32,893 nucleotides of DNA from JAHHLP01 sp041609895 (lineage in GTDB: Bacteria > Bacteroidota > Rhodothermia > Rhodothermales > JABDKH01), in assembly GCA_041609895.1 (NCBI GenBank), contig JBFIPX010000015.1, positions 1 to 32,893 on the forward strand. Reading direction: 5' to 3'. Below the pieces are notes generated by a model. That model ran no database searches. It was not told where the DNA came from and was given only the letters and a program-made list of their open reading frames with translations. A program made the position numbers and the translations under genes. Every line of letters starts with the position of its first letter. Position 1 is the stretch's first letter. This document shows positions 14,324 through 22,388 of this stretch, one piece after another.

Positions 14324-16897
14324 TTACATTCCACCTTCCATGTCGCCGCCGCCGAAGTCGCCGCCGTTCTGGCTACGATCCCGCTGTCTCTCGCGGTCCG
14401 CTTTCCCGAAGGTGTACGAGAACGTGAGCGACACCGTCCGTGCGCCCCAACTTCTCTCAAAATCCTGATACAGCGTCGGCTGGTCGAGCTCGTAGGAGAA
14501 TCCGGCGAGGTTGAACGGATCGCGTGCCCGAAGGGTGAGACTGGCCTGGTCGTTCAGGAACTGCTGACGAACAGCCATATTGATGAACGTCATCGATCCT
14601 CTCCTACCTTGCTCGGTATCCATCGGCGCGCGGTAGAATATGTTGCCTTGGAAATCGAGGCCACCCCATCCGAACTGATCACCGAACTGATAGGTAATGT
14701 TCGCACGGCCACCCCAACCGAAGGCGTTGTTCTCAAAGTCGGCGTCTACGTTAGTACCGTTGGTGCTTACCTGATAGCCTTCAACGCTAACATACCCGCG
14801 AACGCCATCGAAGGCGCCTTTACCTTGAAACGAGCCAATCATCTCGAGGCCGAAGGAGTCGCTGGTATCGAAGTTCTCAACGGTTCGTACCGTCACGCCG
14901 TCGTCGCGAATCTCCTGATATCTGCGGATGACGTCTGTCGTTCTTCGATAGTAGGGCGTGAGAGTAAGAGATCCCCATGACATGAAGCGTACGTAGCCGG
15001 CTTCCAATGCATCGACGTACTCAGGCTGCAGATAGGGATTCCCAATTCGCACGTTGAGCGGATCGTCGAAGCTCGGAAATGGATTGAGGAACCACGTTCT
15101 GGGTCGGTTGATACGCCGACTGTAGCTCGCCTTCAACGTATTGGCTTCATTTAACTTATACGTAAAGAATACGCTTGGAAACAGGCTGACATAATTGTTG
15201 TCGAACGACTCGTTGGTGTTGAGCAACGTGAAGGTCGTGCTCGCCCGCTCCAGCCGAGCGCCCAACTGTACACCGAACGGGCCCAACTCGCGCGCCAGCT
15301 GACCATAAACAGCGTGGACGTACTCATCATAATCGAAAGTGTTATTCAGGTTGACATCCGGCTCAAACTCGCCTAACGGAATGTCCAGAGTCTGAGAGAA
15401 AAGGTCACTATTCAGCCCTTCGTAGTCACCGTCGTAGCCCGCTTCGAGCCGAAATTCACCTATTGGGCGCACGTAGTCTACCTGGACGGAGCCGTCCGTA
15501 CGATCGCGCTGCGTAATAGCCAGCTGCTGCTCGCGCAAGGTCTCGTCCAGAAGCTGCTCGGTATACGTTTCATCTCCGTCGTTATTCGACGTGCTGAAAC
15601 GAGCCTCAATAGATAGCGAGTGGGACCCGAGACCGGCTCGAGCCGACGAACCACCACCTGCTCGGTTACCCCATCGGCCCCGCCGACTCCTCGAAGGTGT
15701 CCCGCCGGGCCCGCTCGTCGATGGTGTTCCGAAATCGTGTTGTAGGCCGACCCGAAAATCAGCGTCCCACCGGCTGTCGTCCTCGCGTGTCAGTCTTACG
15801 TAGTTGAGTGTCGGCAGTCGCTCAGCATCCATCTGCAAAAAAGTGTTTACCTCGTTCTCGATCTCATCCTGAATTCCGAACTGCGCCGATGAAGTGAGCG
15901 TCGTCTTTCGTGTGACCGCGTAGTCTGCCGAGAGATTGAACATATGGGATGAACCAGTTTCATCCTCGTCCTCATTCTGATCGAGATAGGTCAGCGGATC
16001 GGCGTAACGGTTGATCCGAAAGCTTTCGCCTGTAGCAATGTCGTCCTCATGCCGGTAACCGTACGATGCCGCGAGAGTCAGCGGCCCCTTACCGTAACTC
16101 AACATACCTGTACCGCTGTATCCCCCTCGTTGGTCGGCACTAAGCGACACCGTGCCTCCAAGCCCGGTGTCGGCGTCATCCTTAAGCACAATATTGATGA
16201 TTCCGCCCATCCCCTCAGGATCGAACTTTGCCGACGGGTTTGGCATGACCTCGACGCGATCGATTGAGCTGGCCGGCAGCTGGCGGAGGTACGCCGCCAG
16301 GAACTCCGGACCTACTGGTGCCGACCGCCCGTTGACGAGAATCGCCACATTCCCGCTCCCCCGAAGACTGACGTTCCCATCGATATCGACATTCACTGAT
16401 GGAATAGTCTCCAGAACGTTGGTTGCCGTGCCACCCGCTGCCATTGGGTCATCCGCCGTGTTGTAAACCGTTCGGTCGATCTGGATCTGTACAGGTTGAC
16501 GATCGGCTGCAATCTGGATTTCGTCGAGCACTTGTGTGTCCGAGACGAGCGCAATCAGACCGAGATCTACCTCACGATTTCGAGGTGTGATTTGAACATC
16601 CCGCACGACCTCGTTTGCGTAGCCAACAAAGCTGACGACGAGATAGTAGTTGCCAGGTCGTATTCCCTGAACGGCAAAGGCACCGTCTTCGTCCGTTACC
16701 GTACCGGTTGCGAGAGTTGAGTCGGCCGCCCGCCAAACCGCAACGGTCGCCGATGGAACGGTAACCTCGGTGTCGGCATCAATGACAATTCCGTTTATGT
16801 TTCCACCGGGCCGTGCCGGGCGCTGCGCATCCGCAGGTTGGACGGTGAACAGGGTCGCAGGAAGTACGACCAGCAGCGCGGGAAGAATGAGTTTCAT
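14324..16897 (-). CDS. TonB-type outer-membrane receptor with CarboxypepD-like N domain
   Basis: An outer-membrane beta-barrel of 857 residues (OMP_b-brl_3/TonB-receptor class). ATG 16897 gives a normal signal peptide (MKLILPALLVVLPATLF, cleavage near ADA-Q); an in-frame TTG 18 bp upstream adds only MLQQII. After the signal come a carboxypeptidase-regulatory-like beta domain (NGIVIDADTEVTVPSATVAV; GAFAVQGIRPGNYYLVVSFV), a plug (VLETIPSVNVDIDGNVSLRG, LVNGRSAP, IDRVEVMPNPSAKFDPEGMG, GIINIVLK) and a 20-odd-strand barrel ending in TVSLTFSYTFGKA. A charged, Gly-rich tail of about 20 residues (QNGGDFGGGDMEGGM) follows the last strand and would lie in the periplasm. No SusD partner follows, and no clear TonB box is visible, so ligand and energy coupling are unknown. 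The neighbours give no firm substrate clue. Confidence 0.93.
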   Translation of the reverse strand: MKLILPALLVVLPATLFTVQPADAQRPARPGGNINGIVIDADTEVTVPSATVAVWRAADSTLATGTVTDEDGAFAVQGIRPGNYYLVVSFVGYANEVVRDVQITPRNREVDLGLIALVSDTQVLDEIQIAADRQPVQIQIDRTVYNTADDPMAAGGTATNVLETIPSVNVDIDGNVSLRGSGNVAILVNGRSAPVGPEFLAAYLRQLPASSIDRVEVMPNPSAKFDPEGMGGIINIVLKDDADTGLGGTVSLSADQRGGYSGTGMLSYGKGPLTLAASYGYRHEDDIATGESFRINRYADPLTYLDQNEDEDETGSSHMFNLSADYAVTRKTTLTSSAQFGIQDEIENEVNTFLQMDAERLPTLNYVRLTREDDSRWDADFRVGLQHDFGTPSTSGPGGTPSRSRRGRWGNRAGGGSSARAGLGSHSLSIEARFSTSNNDGDETYTEQLLDETLREQQLAITQRDRTDGSVQVDYVRPIGEFRLEAGYDGDYEGLNSDLFSQTLDIPLGEFEPDVNLNNTFDYDEYVHAVYGQLARELGPFGVQLGARLERASTTFTLLNTNESFDNNYVSLFPSVFFTYKLNEANTLKASYSRRINRPRTWFLNPFPSFDDPLNVRIGNPYLQPEYVDALEAGYVRFMSWGSLTLTPYYRRTTDVIRRYQEIRDDGVTVRTVENFDTSDSFGLEMIGSFQGKGAFDGVRGYVSVEGYQVSTNGTNVDADFENNAFGWGGRANITYQFGDQFGWGGLDFQGNIFYRAPMDTEQGRRGSMTFINMAVRQQFLNDQASLTLRARDPFNLAGFSYELDQPTLYQDFERSWGARTVSLTFSYTFGKADRERQRDRSQNGGDFGGGDMEGGM

Positions 16898-17140
16898 AAT
16901 TATCTGTTGTAACAATTAAATCCGGATGTGTAACGCAGGCCCCGGGGTATGGTTCACAATGTTTGATATCGACACTCACTTTTTGACCTCGCGACGCTTC
17001 GTTTCATTCCACAGTCTGCAGATATTTTCCCTTGGGCGACCGATTTCTTCATGGCTTCATCAATCCCCTCTGTGAAATCCACCAGACGCGCCGCCCCGAT
17101 AAGAATTTCGAACGACGGCAAACCGACATATTGCTCAGGC

Positions 17141-19816
17141 CTACTTGTCCGTTTCGGCCCGTAGCAGCAGGTGCTCGTGGATGGGCTGGGCCTCATTGTT
17201 GTCGGCCGGATTCGCCTGTTTGTATGGCGTAGTCACAGCCATGGCCGCCTCGTCCTCCTTGTGATAGAGGTACTTCTGCTGCGCCTGAGCGAACGCATCG
17301 TCCCGTCCAGCAGCTCCGAGTGCCAGCATCCGATTATAGAGGCCATCCAGATCTTCCGGGTCAATCGTCAGGACGCGATCGAACCATTCGATTGCCTCGT
17401 CATATCTGCCTGCGAGGTAGTGAATACGCCCGATGCGCCGCAGCAACACCCGATCATTCGGATAGCGTTCGTGGACGCGCATCCAGTCGACCAGCGCTCC
17501 GTCATAGTCACCCACCGCCTGGTTATATTCGCCGCGGAAATAGGCCGTCTTAAGATATCCGCGCCGACGGCGTTCTGCTTCATCCAGCAATTCCCTCGCG
17601 CGCTCCAGTTGACCTTCAGTTAGTAGCACGCGGGCCGAATTGATTGGTCCCTCGGGGCTTTGTGGTGCCAGTTCCGCTACTCGGCGAAACGCTTCGACGG
17701 CTGCTCGTGTGTCCCCTTCCATCAAAAACCCGATTCCCAAATCATTCCACCGCTCCCACAGTGGCCGGGCCGAATGCACCCTCTCGCCCGCTGATCGCAT
17801 CGAGGAAGCCATGTCTACTACCGGAAGCGATGGGACGTCGCGCTGCCCGAGCGCCCACTCCCGACGGTCGACGGCAGCGGAGACCAGGGAATCAGGCTGC
17901 CCCTCAATGGGGTATCCCCGAAATACCCAATTGTGATAGTACCACTTGAACTTCCTGTGTCTTAGCGTCGCATTCAGGCGGTGTACCGGTTTTCCAGGCG
18001 GGACAGTGAAGCGATAATGGACCACATGCGCCGTACCGGGTGCGATCGTATTGGCGTATACGGTCGCGACCCAATCCTGCGCGTTTCGTTTGTCGATCGG
18101 CTGGCTTGCACGATCAACGAGAACCGCTCCCCAGAAATGCGCCGTCGAGTCCACTTTGCCGCGTGCGTCAAGAAGCCCCGAAGCCAACACAGGATCTCCC
18201 TCTTCAGATTCTGCACGCAACTCCAACCACATCTCATTGCTGTCGTTCGTTCCGCCCGGCAGCATATGGCCCACCTTCCTGTTGCGTACTACCACATCGA
18301 CCTCGACTCTTGCACCTGGTCTGAGCGGCGGCATCGGCTCATCAGGACCGTAGGTGCGATCCCCCACGCGGACCTGGAATATGTCGACTGTCGCGATTGA
18401 ATCCTGGAGCGCATACTCTACTTCCTGAAGCTGCTCGGCGTGACCGTTCAGATACGGAAGCGCCGAGTTCGCAGAAGCAAACCGGTGGCTTCGGATGAAC
18501 CCATCTTCGTTGCCACGATCGTCCGAAGGCACGAGGGGCATGTGACAGCTTACGCACGTTTGCGTTTGATCCGGCAGGTAGAATGAGCGGACGGTATTTC
18601 CCGATGTGCCGCTGGCATGCCACGCGTCCCACTCATTTTGTCCGCGCTTCCAGCGGTAGTTATTGACCTCTGGCGGAAGACCCACTTTGTGACATGTCCC
18701 GCAAAAGGCTCCGTCACTATGTACCGGCCGAAGCATCGCATCACGATGCGGTTCAGGTTTGATCAGGATCAGCTTGTCATGGACATACCGGCGCGCGTCG
18801 TCACTCGCCCGCGCAAACGGGTATTCATCCGGTTGAGCGATAACGTATCGTCCATTACCTCGTAGATCTCGCAGGCCGCGGACGGCATGACAGGACAGAC
18901 ATGTGATGCCCTCGTGAGCGGTCCAGTGAGTGGTGTCAACGGGCTGCTCGTTTCCAAACCCGCCGGAAAAGAGCACCACCGGATCGTGGCACGATGCACA
19001 CCAGCGGGTTGGCTCGGATCCGCTGCGTTCCAGCATGAGGTCGACTGTCCTTGCGTAATACGGGTTGTTGAACGAGGAGAATCGATGCACGGATTCGGAC
19101 CATTGGGCAAATACGTCCGGGTGACAACCTTCCTGTCCGCACGTCTCCGATCGCGCAAGATCATCCTCCTCGAGGAAACCGTCGTGTGCCAGCACCGCCT
19201 GCGCGGCTGTCAGGTGATGTGCTTCAGCATCCCCATCCCCGTCCACGTAAACAGGTTCCGACCGCGTGATAGGAAGAAGCAGCAGCAAAGCGGATATCAC
19301 CAATCCCGTGGCCAGCGTCATTCCAAACGGATGTCGAATCGCTTTCGAAATTCCCTCCCTCCATGCATCTCCCCACTCGAGAAAATGATATCTAGCCCCC
19401 TTCTTCAGAGATACGTGCCCGACGAAGGCTAGTACGGTGACGACTGCTGTGACAATATGGGCGTCGAGGATCCAGCCGCCTCCATAGGAAGCACCCAGAA
19501 TCACAATCCCGAAGCCTGTTGCAAGCAAAATGCCGAGCGAGAGAGCGGTAAAGGCACCGGCCAGCGTCGCGGTACGGTTCAGATGGAACGGCATCTTACT
19601 GAGATGCAGTGCAAGAAATGCAAGAACCGGCAGCACCAGAATGACGCCCAACGCGACGTGCAGAAGCACGTTCGTCATGTACGAGAATGCGGTTGAGCGC
19701 TCGAATATCAACAGGATTATGCTGTTGACGATCAGCAAGACGTAACCGGCTAAGACAATGCTCACCAGTCGCCTTTGGCTGGCGGGTAGACGGGCGTACT
19801 TTTGGCGGCGCGACAT
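17141..19816 (-). CDS. Fusion: bis-His membrane module, pentahaem cytochrome c, TPRs
   Basis: An 891-residue membrane cytochrome in three parts. (1) Residues 1-185: five membrane helices (about 17-37, 49-71, 83-108, 119-137, 163-183). His53/His71 on the second and His120/His134 on the fourth, two parallel helices, are placed to bind two b haems as in quinol-oxidising cytochromes b. (2) Residues 186-450: five c-haem motifs: CGQEGCH (226-232, a CX4CH spacing), CASCH (273), CLSCH (306), CGTCH (372), CVSCH (421); PDVFAQWSESVHRFSSF resembles cytochrome c554/multihaem families. A beta-sandwich-like region with GHMLPGGTNDSNEMWLEL follows to about 640. (3) About 690-860: five to six TPRs (e.g. YDEAIEWFDRVLTIDPEDLD). 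The membrane part plus periplasmic haems suggest a quinol-to-periplasm electron path. Acceptor unknown. Confidence 0.85.
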   Translation of the reverse strand: MSRRQKYARLPASQRRLVSIVLAGYVLLIVNSIILLIFERSTAFSYMTNVLLHVALGVILVLPVLAFLALHLSKMPFHLNRTATLAGAFTALSLGILLATGFGIVILGASYGGGWILDAHIVTAVVTVLAFVGHVSLKKGARYHFLEWGDAWREGISKAIRHPFGMTLATGLVISALLLLLPITRSEPVYVDGDGDAEAHHLTAAQAVLAHDGFLEEDDLARSETCGQEGCHPDVFAQWSESVHRFSSFNNPYYARTVDLMLERSGSEPTRWCASCHDPVVLFSGGFGNEQPVDTTHWTAHEGITCLSCHAVRGLRDLRGNGRYVIAQPDEYPFARASDDARRYVHDKLILIKPEPHRDAMLRPVHSDGAFCGTCHKVGLPPEVNNYRWKRGQNEWDAWHASGTSGNTVRSFYLPDQTQTCVSCHMPLVPSDDRGNEDGFIRSHRFASANSALPYLNGHAEQLQEVEYALQDSIATVDIFQVRVGDRTYGPDEPMPPLRPGARVEVDVVVRNRKVGHMLPGGTNDSNEMWLELRAESEEGDPVLASGLLDARGKVDSTAHFWGAVLVDRASQPIDKRNAQDWVATVYANTIAPGTAHVVHYRFTVPPGKPVHRLNATLRHRKFKWYYHNWVFRGYPIEGQPDSLVSAAVDRREWALGQRDVPSLPVVDMASSMRSAGERVHSARPLWERWNDLGIGFLMEGDTRAAVEAFRRVAELAPQSPEGPINSARVLLTEGQLERARELLDEAERRRRGYLKTAYFRGEYNQAVGDYDGALVDWMRVHERYPNDRVLLRRIGRIHYLAGRYDEAIEWFDRVLTIDPEDLDGLYNRMLALGAAGRDDAFAQAQQKYLYHKEDEAAMAVTTPYKQANPADNNEAQPIHEHLLLRAETDK

Positions 19817-20117
19817 GCTGAACGCGGTCGGTCGGGCTTAGGCTGATTTGGGTATGCGCCGTGGTCGTGATCTTACAATCATGCCGTCGATGGAACGTCG
19901 TCCATCGCAACTGGAGATCCGGCGGCGGGGTGTCAAACGCACTTGCTTGCCCGATGTGCCGTTCGGGGTGTAACCGACTCTTGGCGCGTCCATCAGCAGT
20001 TTTTGCGGCGGCGACGCACAGTCTAGCATACTATCTTGACCTCACCGCCGTAAGGCGTGGGATCCTGAGGCGATGAAGCTGCGAATCTAGATCGATTTGG
20101 AGACGGCTTGACCGAAC
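19817..20117. promoter_or_regulatory. Divergent intergenic region, cytochrome / transporter
   Basis: About 300 bp between the starts of two divergent genes. I see no gene in it; short frames here have no ribosome site or recognisable product. It must contain the promoters for one or both genes. A perfect inverted repeat at 19888-19907 is the only clear structural element; a GGAGA at about 20099-20103 is 14 nt before the permease ATG and may serve as its ribosome site. Confidence 0.5.
19888..19907. repeat. 7-bp inverted repeat, candidate operator
   Basis: CGATGGA at 19888-19894 and TCCATCG at 19901-19907 are perfect reverse complements with a 6-nt spacer ACGTCG. It lies 72 bp upstream of the cytochrome-fusion start and about 210 bp from the permease start. 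A 20-bp hyphenated palindrome in a divergent promoter region is what a dimeric regulator site looks like; a chance hairpin is the alternative. Confidence 0.4.
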
Positions 20118-22340
20118 ATGAAAGCCCTATTCAGCAACCGGCGACTTATTAGCGAATCTGACACCGAGCGTAAAAAGTTTGGGACATTCGGTGGCGTGTT
20201 CACGCCTACGCTACTGACCATCCTCGGCGTGATCATGTATCTGCGCGAGGGGTGGGTGATCGGCAACGCGGGCATCCTGGGTGGAGTCGCCATCATTCTG
20301 CTCTCGTTCGCGATCACGATATGCACCGGGCTTTCGATGTCGTCCATTACCACGAACATCCGCATCGGCGCGGGCGGGGCGTACGCTATCGTTTCGCAAT
20401 CGCTTGGCCTCGAGGTAGGCGGAAGTCTGGGGATTCCCCGCTACCTCTCGCAGGCGCTCGCGATCACGATGTACATCTTCGGATTTCGCGAAGGTTGGCT
20501 GTGGGTCTTTCCTAGCCACCACCCTTTTCTGGTCGACATGGTGGTCTTTGTAATGCTCTGGGGTATCGCCTACAAGAGCGCCGACCTTGCCATAAAGACG
20601 CAGTACGTGATCATGGCGGTCATCGGGGCGTCGCTTGTCTCAATTGCCATTGCGGCCTATCAGGGTTCGATGCAGTATGACGCGGCAGACGTCGGATTGT
20701 GGGGCAGTTTCCAGGGCGCTCCCGAGGACAACTTCGGGGGGACGACGTTCTGGACCGTGTTTGCGGTCTTCTTTCCAGCGGCAACTGGTATCATGGCTGG
20801 CGCAAACATGTCGGGCGACCTCAAGGACCCGCGCCGCAGCATCCCCATCGGCACGATGGCTGCCATCGGAGCCAGTCTTGTAATCTACCTGGCGCTTGCA
20901 TATTGGATTGCACGATCGGCAACGCCGGAAGAGCTCGTCAGCAATTACTATGTGATGGTGGAGAAGGCCGCGTGGGGGCCGGCGGTCGTCGCGGGGCTCT
21001 TTGGAGCAACCTTCTCTTCGGCGCTGGCATCGATGGTGGGTGCAGGGCGCATTCTGCAAGCGATGGGCGAACACCGGATTCTTCCCGGAAGCCGGTGGCT
21101 CGGGACATTAACGAGAGGCGGCGAGCCGCGCAACTCGATGCTGGTGACCGGCGGCATCGTATTCGCCACCCTGCTGCTCCGCGACCTCAACGCCGTGGCA
21201 CCGCTCATTACGATGTTCTTTCTGATCACCTATGCAATGCTCAACGTAGTAGTCCTGATCGAGCAAGGCCTCGGGCTGGTGAGCTTTCGGCCCTTACTCA
21301 GGGTCCATCCCGTGATCCCGTGGCTGGGCCTGATCGGATCCGTCTTCGTGATGTTTATTGTCAACCCGACGATCAGTCTGTTGTCGATTGCCGTTGTTGT
21401 CGGCTTCTACGGCGTTTTGTCGAGGCAGCGGCTGGACGCACCATTTGAAGACGTTCGAAGCGGATTGTTCGTCGCCTTTGCTGAATGGGCCGCCAAGAAA
21501 GTTGCCGAGATGCCATCAAGACAAGAGCGCGCCTGGAAGCCGAACCTGCTGATACCGGTCGAGGACACAAGCCGTCTGCGGGGTTCTTTTGAGTTCATCC
21601 AGAACATCACGTATCCAAAGGGATCGGTCAAGCTGATGGGTGTCAGGACGCCCAACAGTCCTGACAGACTAGTGGACAATCTGCAGAAACTGCACCGGGC
21701 GTTTCGTGAAAGAGGCGTGTTTGCATCGGCCACCGTGGTAGACAACCGAAGCTTTGGTGAAAGTCTGGTGGTGGGCATGCAGGTTCTTCAGGGTGCCTTC
21801 TTTCGGCCGAACATCGTCTTTCTCCCGATGTCATCATCGGAGGATCGAGAGCGTGAGTATCGCGAGATCGTCAGGCAGGCCAAGGCGCTCAGGCTCGGGA
21901 CGCTGCTGTACGCACCCCACCCGGTCGCAGGCTTGGGACAAAGGCAGTCGGTGAATGTCTGGATCCGCGACCGAAGCCCTGACTGGAACCTGCGCTGGGA
22001 CATCGGCAATCTCGATCTCCCGATACTTATTGCATACAAGCTCAAGCGAAACTGGAAAGCGAACCTGAGGATACTGACGGTGATTGACGACGAGCGCGAA
22101 GAGAAGAACGCGCGCGATTTCATGAGCCGGCTAATGGATCTGGCGCGTTTGCCCGAAACAGAGGTAATCGTCGCGCGCAGTGACTTTAAAGAGTATCTCG
22201 CAACGGGACCGCAGGCTGACCTGAACATGTTCGGACTTCTCACTGAACCGAACTTCGACTTCATCCGAGAGATGGTCGATCGAACGCGGTCTTCCTGTCT
22301 TTTCGTTCGCGACTCCGGTCAGGAGAGCGCCCTGGCGTAG
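20118..22340 (+). CDS. Cation-chloride-cotransporter-family (SLC12-like) permease
   Basis: An integral membrane transporter of 740 residues in the amino acid-polyamine-organocation superfamily, closest in pattern to the bacterial SLC12/cation-chloride cotransporters. Diagnostic stretches: FGTFGGVFTPTLLTILGVIM with YLREGWVIGNAG (TM1), SSITTNIRIGAGGAYAIVSQ (TM2-3), PRYLSQALAITMYIFGFREG, FFPAATGIMAGANMSGDLKD followed by PRRSIPIGT (TM6 region, typical of NKCC/KCC proteins), and GATFSSALASMVGAGRILQA (TM8). About 12 helices occupy residues 25-430; the last 300 residues are a cytoplasmic domain with two USP-like alpha/beta parts, also as in NKCC-type proteins (LMGVRTP...; LRILTVIDDEREEKN). Na+, K+ or Cl- coupling cannot be read by eye. 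It stands alone and is divergent from the cytochrome fusion. Confidence 0.9.
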   Translation: MKALFSNRRLISESDTERKKFGTFGGVFTPTLLTILGVIMYLREGWVIGNAGILGGVAIILLSFAITICTGLSMSSITTNIRIGAGGAYAIVSQSLGLEVGGSLGIPRYLSQALAITMYIFGFREGWLWVFPSHHPFLVDMVVFVMLWGIAYKSADLAIKTQYVIMAVIGASLVSIAIAAYQGSMQYDAADVGLWGSFQGAPEDNFGGTTFWTVFAVFFPAATGIMAGANMSGDLKDPRRSIPIGTMAAIGASLVIYLALAYWIARSATPEELVSNYYVMVEKAAWGPAVVAGLFGATFSSALASMVGAGRILQAMGEHRILPGSRWLGTLTRGGEPRNSMLVTGGIVFATLLLRDLNAVAPLITMFFLITYAMLNVVVLIEQGLGLVSFRPLLRVHPVIPWLGLIGSVFVMFIVNPTISLLSIAVVVGFYGVLSRQRLDAPFEDVRSGLFVAFAEWAAKKVAEMPSRQERAWKPNLLIPVEDTSRLRGSFEFIQNITYPKGSVKLMGVRTPNSPDRLVDNLQKLHRAFRERGVFASATVVDNRSFGESLVVGMQVLQGAFFRPNIVFLPMSSSEDREREYREIVRQAKALRLGTLLYAPHPVAGLGQRQSVNVWIRDRSPDWNLRWDIGNLDLPILIAYKLKRNWKANLRILTVIDDEREEKNARDFMSRLMDLARLPETEVIVARSDFKEYLATGPQADLNMFGLLTEPNFDFIREMVDRTRSSCLFVRDSGQESALA

Positions 22341-22388
22341 GGTGCCCGGCCCTGCTTCTAGTCAGGCTCTTCTTAGGAATCCAGCCAA

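Noticed and set aside
14195..14980. 261-codon plus-strand frame
   Set aside because: Lies antisense to the TonB-type receptor and across the methyltransferase end; the sequence is typical of a shadow of a beta-barrel gene.
20699..21448. 249-codon plus-strand frame inside the permease gene
   Set aside because: Out-of-frame shadow of a high-G+C membrane-protein gene.
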